In this document: piece by piece, positions 37,554 through 42,538 of the stretch
Position numbering within the stretch: the first letter of the stretch is position 1
Layout of the letters: every line of letters starts with the position of its first letter
Source of the DNA: a virus
IMG/VR virus record: IMGVR_UViG_3300046012_000602
Span: 1 to 42,538 of that record
Direction: 5' to 3' (one strand)
Length of the DNA: 42,538 bases
Program-made: the position numbers and the translations under genes
Notes under the pieces: generated by a model
What the model was told of the DNA's origin: nothing
The model's input: the letters and a program-made list of their open reading frames with translations, nothing else
Database searches by the model: none

Positions 37554-38486
37554 TTAGGGTTGAGATAGTCGGGCTTCAATAAGATCATCAATATTCATAT
37601 TATGTATTGTGTTGTAATCTTTTGCTCCTGGCTTTACCGTTGCAATACCTCCGCCACCCTTGCCAATACGTCCCGCCGCCTGTTTTTGTGCCTCTATTTT
37701 CTGTTTAGCAGTCGCACCGCTTGATTGATAATCTAATCCCCCACCTTTATCAACCGGAATAATTGACCACAATTTATACGCATCGGTAATATTTGTCTTG
37801 CCATGTGCATCCCCTATAGCAATAATTGCATCATGTACTTTTTTATACTCATCGGCCTGTGTAGATGGGTCGGGTATTAATTTATTTGTCGCTAAGGTTT
37901 TAAATTCATTCTCAAACGCTGCATACACAGCCTTTTGCGTATCGCTCATTTGCTGGCGTTGTGCGGTCTTTTGCGCCTCCGCCGCTTCTAATTTCGCAAA
38001 AAATCGCTTTTCTAAAATAGGTGCTACTTTGTCTAAAAATTGTGTACTATATTCATTCCAATCTTTAGGCGTATACCCCTCATCAAATAATTTTTCTATT
38101 TTATCCTGTTCTGTTTTTTGTTCAGCGGCTGTTTTTCCCTCCGCCTCCCATTCCTTGCGCTTCCCCTCTATATAGCTATCAAGTTTATCCTGCGTAATTA
38201 CATTATCCGGTAAAACAGGCGGTGTTGGTACGGTGGGTACTGGTGGCTCTATTACATGCGTAACAGGTTCATCACCTGCCGTCGCAATGGCTTGCTCAAG
38301 TGGGTCAACATCGGGGATAGCCACATCGGACTCTGTATTTCCCGCTTCGGGTGTAAGGTTAAGCAGTGTTCCAAAGGCTGCTTTTTCCTCATCGTTAAGT
38401 TTATCCTTATTTGCACTTAATACCTCAATATCATGCGCGTCCATCTCGTCGGCTAACTTCCAGCGTGTTTTTTCAAATTCATCCAT
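37554..38486 (-). CDS. Charged helical protein, possible scaffold
   Basis: 310 residues. Acidic Pro-rich first third, a long Lys/Glu/Ala/Gln helical middle (EAQKTAQRQQMSDTQKAVYA) and a C-terminus with KQKIEAQKQAAGRIGKGGGG and a helix. Acidic helical proteins with a basic end next to head genes are often scaffolds. Here it is far downstream of the capsid gene, so scaffold is tentative; internal head protein is an alternative. Confidence 0.5.
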   Translation of the reverse strand: MDEFEKTRWKLADEMDAHDIEVLSANKDKLNDEEKAAFGTLLNLTPEAGNTESDVAIPDVDPLEQAIATAGDEPVTHVIEPPVPTVPTPPVLPDNVITQDKLDSYIEGKRKEWEAEGKTAAEQKTEQDKIEKLFDEGYTPKDWNEYSTQFLDKVAPILEKRFFAKLEAAEAQKTAQRQQMSDTQKAVYAAFENEFKTLATNKLIPDPSTQADEYKKVHDAIIAIGDAHGKTNITDAYKLWSIIPVDKGGGLDYQSSGATAKQKIEAQKQAAGRIGKGGGGIATVKPGAKDYNTIHNMNIDDLIEARLSQP

Positions 38487-38487
38487 A

Positions 38488-39246
38488 TTAAATAGCTCCT
38501 AACGCCTCATCTAAGGGGTCAATAACTTCGCCTACCGGGGTAGTTGTTGGGTTTAATTCGGGTAATTCAGCGGCAAACTCTTGTTTTAATTGATCCAGCG
38601 GTGTTGCATCAAATTTCTCCCGTGTTGGCGTATGGGTTAAATCGAGATGGAGTTTTTCCGACATTAAAGTATAAATAGCCTCCCTATCGGGATCAATAAC
38701 TGGCGTATCTATGGTATTTATAGGCGTGGCTAAAGGCGCATTGGCAGGAGCTAAAGGCGAGGGAACTGTTGAAACATCTACCGTCGGCAATACGCCTATG
38801 GTTTGCGTCATCGGCGCGGGGGGTGCTACTTGTGCTAATTTTGCCGCCCGTTCCTGCTCTGCTTTAATATCGCGTGCCTTTAATAATTCCTCATAAGGGT
38901 CACTATCTTTCTTCCGTTGCATCTCCTCAAGCATAATTTCATTAGGTGTTTTTTCCCGGACTAAATTAATATGCTCTAAACCGACGACAATTTGATCGCG
39001 TAGTTCTTTGCGAAACAGCGGGTTTGTATGCGTTCTATTTTGCCGAAGCAGCATTTTATCAATTAACTTTTCTACTCCATGCTTTGCAATATAAAAAGGT
39101 AGTTTTCTGGTTTCCCCCGCTCGTAAATAATAGGGTAATGGGGTTTTTACCGCGTCATATTGCCATTCATGATCGTCTGTATCAATGTTTTGGATGATTA
39201 AAAGGTCATTTGGATTGCGTGGTTTTTTTTGCTCTGTCTCATCCAT
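38488..39246 (-). CDS. Hypothetical virion-module protein
   Basis: 252 residues. First half folded-looking (DHEWQYDAVKTPLPYYLRAG, with HINLVREKTPNEIMLEEMQR after it), then an Ala/Pro/Thr-rich linker and a short acidic end. The N-terminal RKLPFYIAKHGVEKLIDKML pattern is known from phage proteins of unknown role beside adaptor genes. It precedes the scaffold-like gene with a 1-base gap. Confidence 0.55.
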   Translation of the reverse strand: MDETEQKKPRNPNDLLIIQNIDTDDHEWQYDAVKTPLPYYLRAGETRKLPFYIAKHGVEKLIDKMLLRQNRTHTNPLFRKELRDQIVVGLEHINLVREKTPNEIMLEEMQRKKDSDPYEELLKARDIKAEQERAAKLAQVAPPAPMTQTIGVLPTVDVSTVPSPLAPANAPLATPINTIDTPVIDPDREAIYTLMSEKLHLDLTHTPTREKFDATPLDQLKQEFAAELPELNPTTTPVGEVIDPLDEALGAI

Positions 39247-39290
39247 AAGGTAAAAGACATGTAAAAGAAGAAAGAAGTTTCTATAGTATG

Positions 39291-39548
39291 CTAGGTTGTT
39301 GGCGTATTGTCAACTGCCGCATCAACTACCGGCGCGGGATCTGTAGTGGGAGGCGTTGCAACATCAGGTGTTAATTGAACACCCGAGGGCTTTGGTGATT
39401 TATCCCTCACCTCAAGACGAGCAACAATAGCATCATCATACTGTTGTAATTTTGCAAAGATTTCATATTGGTATTTATCACAAAGAGCTTTTAATTCATC
39501 ATTAAAATCAATGAGTTTTTGTGGAGCGGGAGGAGTAGTTGGTTGCAT
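39291..39548 (-). CDS. Small virion-module protein, leaderless
   Basis: 85 residues from ATG 39548 (MQPTTPPAPQKLIDFNDELK). A longer frame begins upstream but runs into a near-perfect promoter whose -10 box is 7 bases before this ATG, so this start is preferred. A central helix (LCDKYQYEIFAKLQQYDDAI) is flanked by Pro/Thr-rich tails. Function unknown. Confidence 0.6.
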   Translation of the reverse strand: MQPTTPPAPQKLIDFNDELKALCDKYQYEIFAKLQQYDDAIVARLEVRDKSPKPSGVQLTPDVATPPTTDPAPVVDAAVDNTPTT

Positions 39549-39555
39549 CTCTTCT

Positions 39556-39584
39556 ATTTTATGAAAACGACGCATGTTTGTCAA
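39556..39584 (-). promoter_or_regulatory. Strong promoter of the 39548 gene
   Basis: Minus strand TTGACA (39584-39579), 17-base spacer, TAAAAT (39561-39556). 6 of 6 and 5 of 6 matches. The ATG is 7 bases after the -10 box, so transcription starts at the start codon. Confidence 0.75.
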
Positions 39585-39608
39585 TGTGAGTTATTGATCT
39601 CTGATACT

Positions 39609-40751
39609 TTATGCTCCTACCCCCATCATACTCATTAAAGGGGCACTTAAAGTTACAGACGGCGCAACGCCTGGAATATAAGCAACAACAATGCCCGCCT
39701 CATACAGCGTAATAGTTGTGGAGGTTGTTGCTGTTAGTATTCCTATATCTGTACCCGATCCCGCAGGATATGTCGTTGAACCGGCAATGTTTGTGAATAA
39801 TGATTGTGAGCTTGTCAACGAAATATTTGTTTGCACATTATTCACAATGATTTTGCCTGTTTCTGATACCAATGCTTTTGCAAAAAGCCATCCTGTATAA
39901 TCAACAATCGTCCCGCCTGTAAGATCATTATCCCCAACGGAGAGTCCTTCAATAGTATATTCCTCTGTTTTTGCCACCCCGCCGGAAACAACTGAGACAA
40001 AATTACTTGTGCTAAGGGGCCGTTCATTCACATATCGAGCGTTGCCAGTGCCATAACTACTCGGCGTACCCGTCCCTGTAAAGTTATTTGTTGTCCCATT
40101 GGCAAAGGGCCGCTTTGCCGTTACCTTTATATTTCCTATATCACCCGTGGTTCCATTATCAATAAAGATATGCGCATAATAGATCGAGACATTTGCGCCG
40201 ATTGTATTATCCCAATCAATAGCAAACGCCACCCGCGTCGAGTTGGTATTTGATGCGGCATTTGTTGCGACCATTTCTGAAACACCATTAAGATAGACGG
40301 TGGTGACGTTAACCGATGAAGAAGTAATCGTATAAGCAACTGAGATACGATAGTCGGTACTAGCGGTAAGTGTGGTTGTGCCCGTTGCGGCGACATTTAG
40401 ATTTGCATCAAGAATAACAAGTTTATTCGCATTTGTAATGGCAATATGAAAAGAAATATTAGAGGTAGGGCCCACCATTAAAAAATCTGCACCATTGCCG
40501 CTTGCGCTGATCGTCCCGGTAAATCGAAAGTAAAAAGAAATACGTGAGCCTAGATCATTGATGGCCCCATCAATCCAACATTGCCCCCAGCCATTACCCG
40601 ATCCAGAACTGGCCTTTATAGAACGACCAGAACCAGCAAGTGCTTGCGCATCACTGGTAATAGTACCCGTTGAGCCGCTTGAGGTGGAAGTGAAAAATTC
40701 AAATCCTTGCGTGGCCGCGGTACCCGCCTCAATAAATTTTGTTGTTGCCAT
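39609..40751 (-). CDS. Lectin-fold virion protein
   Basis: 380 residues. The first about 215 read as a concanavalin/LamG-like sandwich: RISFYFRFTGTISASGNGAD, ADFLMVG, VAYTITSSSVNVTTVYLNGV and YYAHIFIDNGTTGDIG are its strand pattern. The rest is Thr/Ser-rich beta with an Ala/Met end. It lies 3 bases after the fibre-like gene. Likely surface-exposed and glycan-binding. Confidence 0.6.
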   Translation of the reverse strand: MATTKFIEAGTAATQGFEFFTSTSSGSTGTITSDAQALAGSGRSIKASSGSGNGWGQCWIDGAINDLGSRISFYFRFTGTISASGNGADFLMVGPTSNISFHIAITNANKLVILDANLNVAATGTTTLTASTDYRISVAYTITSSSVNVTTVYLNGVSEMVATNAASNTNSTRVAFAIDWDNTIGANVSIYYAHIFIDNGTTGDIGNIKVTAKRPFANGTTNNFTGTGTPSSYGTGNARYVNERPLSTSNFVSVVSGGVAKTEEYTIEGLSVGDNDLTGGTIVDYTGWLFAKALVSETGKIIVNNVQTNISLTSSQSLFTNIAGSTTYPAGSGTDIGILTATTSTTITLYEAGIVVAYIPGVAPSVTLSAPLMSMMGVGA

Positions 40752-40754
40752 AGG

Positions 40755-41876
40755 TTATTTATTGGTTATATAGCTCCCGGTAATGATTATCGAGGACACG
40801 CTTGTAGTACATTTTGCCGTCCATGCAGTATTAACCGCAGCTTGTGGGAAAGGAGTGGAAAAAACAACACCACGCATATCCCCTGCGGGAACATACAAAG
40901 AAAGACGAATTGTTCCTCCTGTACTATCTCGAAAATCAACCTGCGTCGCAATTGCCGAGGTATTAATAACAACAAGGGAAATAAGATCAAGAAACGTAGA
41001 AGCAACCGCGGTGATAAGACTGGTTTCTGAGGTGGAGGCCGTAAGCGTAAGCTGCGTCATGGGTAATACAATATCCCGCTGTCCAAAAGGAAGCACCACT
41101 TGTCTGCCAAATAGATCAGCATTCTTTCCTACTAATTGCCCCGCCGTGACGGCCGTGGGGAGTGCTTGGCGTGCGGTTGCCCCTCCTAATGTTGCCCCTG
41201 TTGGTGTCGTCGCTCCCGTTGCCCCATGTCCCCAGTTGGCAACGCCTGTATTATCTGAGGCAAGCGTCACCCGTTGTGAGCCGGTACCCGTTACGCCGTT
41301 TCCCATCAATAAGGCAGCACCGTTCATTTGCGATAAATTAGTAACGGTTGTCACCGCGGTAAGCGTACTAGCGGGCTTAAGTAGCGTATTGACCGAGGTA
41401 TTAAGCGTCGTAAGTGACGCATCGAGCGCGTACCCCGTATTAGAGGGGGGAGTAAGGGCGGTTTGCTGTATAGCCGTTAGCACAATGGGAACAGACGAGG
41501 CTGCTAATGCCTGACCTAATGAGGGGATTTTATTTGTATTTGTTACTAATGTGGCTAAATTGCCCCCGGTTTCTAGGGCATAGTTAGTTAAAGAAAATGA
41601 ACCGCTTACGGGAAGAGGATTTGCAGCGGAGACAAACGTTTGCGTTCCCCCGTTATTATAAATAATACCTGTCCCAATAGGATGCGTTGGTGCTGATGCC
41701 CCGTCCGTGTATTGTGTATCACCGGTGCCGCTTGTGCCTATATCAACTAATAAGCGGTGCGTCGTCGGATCAGCATACACATCCACAACCGGATCAGACC
41801 GCACCCCAGTATTTGATTGGGCAATTAATCCTTTCTCATGATTTAACCCCGTAGGGGCTGAGCCGATATTTGTCAT
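40755..41876 (-). CDS. Fibre-like virion protein
   Basis: 373 residues with many Thr, Ser, Asn and Leu. A repetitive central part (LTTLNTSVNTLLKPASTLTA) looks like a fibrous stalk, and the C-terminal 120 residues, from VVLPFGQRDIVLPM, look like a beta-sandwich. GGAAAGGGTGCGAATAT precedes the ATG, and the start overlaps the coiled-coil gene by 4 bases. A tail or head fibre is the best guess. Confidence 0.6.
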   Translation of the reverse strand: MTNIGSAPTGLNHEKGLIAQSNTGVRSDPVVDVYADPTTHRLLVDIGTSGTGDTQYTDGASAPTHPIGTGIIYNNGGTQTFVSAANPLPVSGSFSLTNYALETGGNLATLVTNTNKIPSLGQALAASSVPIVLTAIQQTALTPPSNTGYALDASLTTLNTSVNTLLKPASTLTAVTTVTNLSQMNGAALLMGNGVTGTGSQRVTLASDNTGVANWGHGATGATTPTGATLGGATARQALPTAVTAGQLVGKNADLFGRQVVLPFGQRDIVLPMTQLTLTASTSETSLITAVASTFLDLISLVVINTSAIATQVDFRDSTGGTIRLSLYVPAGDMRGVVFSTPFPQAAVNTAWTAKCTTSVSSIIITGSYITNK

Positions 41877-42538
41877 ATATTCGCACCCTTTCCGCGCATT
41901 TCAACAACTGCCCGATCAAGGGTCGCTCGTTGATCTGCTAGTAATTTTTGTGCCTCTTGTACGGCTGCCTCTTTTTTCATAAGCACCTCTTGTCTATTAA
42001 GAATATCGATTAAATACTCATCTGCCTGTTTATTTTTTACCTGCGCCTCTTGTAGGGCAATTGCTGCCTCGCGTGTTGCTTGTACTATATCCTCGGCAAT
42101 CGTTTTGCGTTGTTCTTTTAAGCTGCCTATTTCCTTTTCTAAAACAAGTCTACCCCCCTCATATTCGGCCATCTTAGCCTCCCATACTTGCCGTTCTTTG
42201 CTAATTGCCTCTCTTTTTTCATCTAAACGTATCGCTAAGGCGTTTAGCTCCTCGGTACGCATACTTACTATTTTCCCCTCTACTTCTACTTTTTGTTCTT
42301 TTATTGCCACCTCTTTTAACCATGCCTCCGCCTCGTCATGTTTGCTTAATGCCTCTTTCTCAATACGTTTTGCCCCGGCAATTATTGCCTCCGCCTGTTC
42401 CTCCGCATCAGCCTGGCGCATTTTACTATACGTTTCCATACCTTCCTTTGCCTTCGTATATGCCTCAGTTAATAAACTCATACCCTCTTTTAGGGTGGAT
42501 AATTGCTCTGATACTTGATCGCGCATGGTTCGCAATTC
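41873..42538 (-). CDS. Coiled-coil virion-module protein, C-terminal part (begins at 284)
   Basis: Continuation of the gene that starts at 284 across the circular join. Bases 41873-42410 encode the last about 179 residues; 42411-42536 repeat its earlier part. The chain stays a charged coiled coil (EEQAEAIIAGAKRIEKEALS, AIALQEAQVKNKQADEYLID) to near the end. An apparent TTG start near 42535 is an artefact of the contig edge. Confidence 0.8.
   Translation of the reverse strand, partial: ELRTMRDQVSEQLSTLKEGMSLLTEAYTKAKEGMETYSKMRQADAEEQAEAIIAGAKRIEKEALSKHDEAEAWLKEVAIKEQKVEVEGKIVSMRTEELNALAIRLDEKREAISKERQVWEAKMAEYEGGRLVLEKEIGSLKEQRKTIAEDIVQATREAAIALQEAQVKNKQADEYLIDILNRQEVLMKKEAAVQEAQKLLADQRATLDRAVVEMRGKGANI
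42411..42536. repeat. Terminal direct repeat, right copy
   Basis: Identical to bases 1-126. The last two bases of the window (TC) do not match CG at 127-128, so the repeat or the assembly ends there. Confidence 0.9.

Overview
The window looks like the complete genome of a tailed double-stranded DNA phage. Bases 1-126 recur at 42411-42536, so the map closes into a circle of about 42,410 bp, and one gene (coiled-coil protein) runs across the join. A lambda gpA-type terminase, portal, HK97-fold capsid protein, head-tail adaptor, beta-propeller-like tail hub and large disordered internal proteins are present. No tape measure, tail tube or sheath is recognisable, which points to a podovirus-like short tail. 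I see no integrase, CI-type repressor, DNA polymerase, primase or helicase. The host cannot be named. Shine-Dalgarno sites match AAAGGAGGTGA, UGA is a stop, all tRNAs lack an encoded CCA, and G+C is roughly 40% by eye (not computed). Several promoters sit so close to start codons that their mRNAs should be leaderless.

Almost everything is on the minus strand, so the order of expression is right to left. From 8530 down to 1: terminase small subunit, a small membrane protein, terminase large subunit, zinc protein, portal, capsid protein, then small beta-rich virion proteins. Across the join, 42538 to 27622 holds two fibre-like proteins, two charged proteins that may include a scaffold, the adaptor, an HNH gene with a frameshift, a 1375-residue tail hub/adhesin, a CHAP peptidase and probable ejection proteins. 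From 27569 to 22520 come a zinc-ribbon amidoligase, a class II glutamine amidotransferase, and a run of very small zinc, membrane and ribbon-helix-helix proteins. From 22207 to 20037 lies the lysis cassette, ending in a strong hairpin terminator. From 20036 to 18273 is a replication-control region: dyad-rich DNA, two membrane microproteins, a plus-strand ncRNA candidate, and an initiator-like gene with internal repeats. Five tRNAs follow (18009-17621). From 17467 to 8558 is an early operon: MerR-like regulator, Erf annealing protein, ParB-like protein, a DNA-binding coiled-coil protein, groES-groEL, small zinc proteins and a ParB-methyltransferase fusion.

The plus strand carries only three or four small genes (7309, 22234, possibly 18189) and the ncRNA. 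No stretch longer than 300 bases is empty: 17468-18188 holds a promoter, a terminator and the tRNAs; 19416-19618 holds the ncRNA; 19848-20036 holds hairpins.

Working model (inference): the phage relies on host polymerases. It starts replication with its own initiator, recombines with Erf, and folds abundant virion proteins with its own GroES/GroEL. It supplements Asn, Gln, Pro and Trp decoding, and may amidate a carboxylate (cell wall or protein) with the amidoligase/glutaminase pair.
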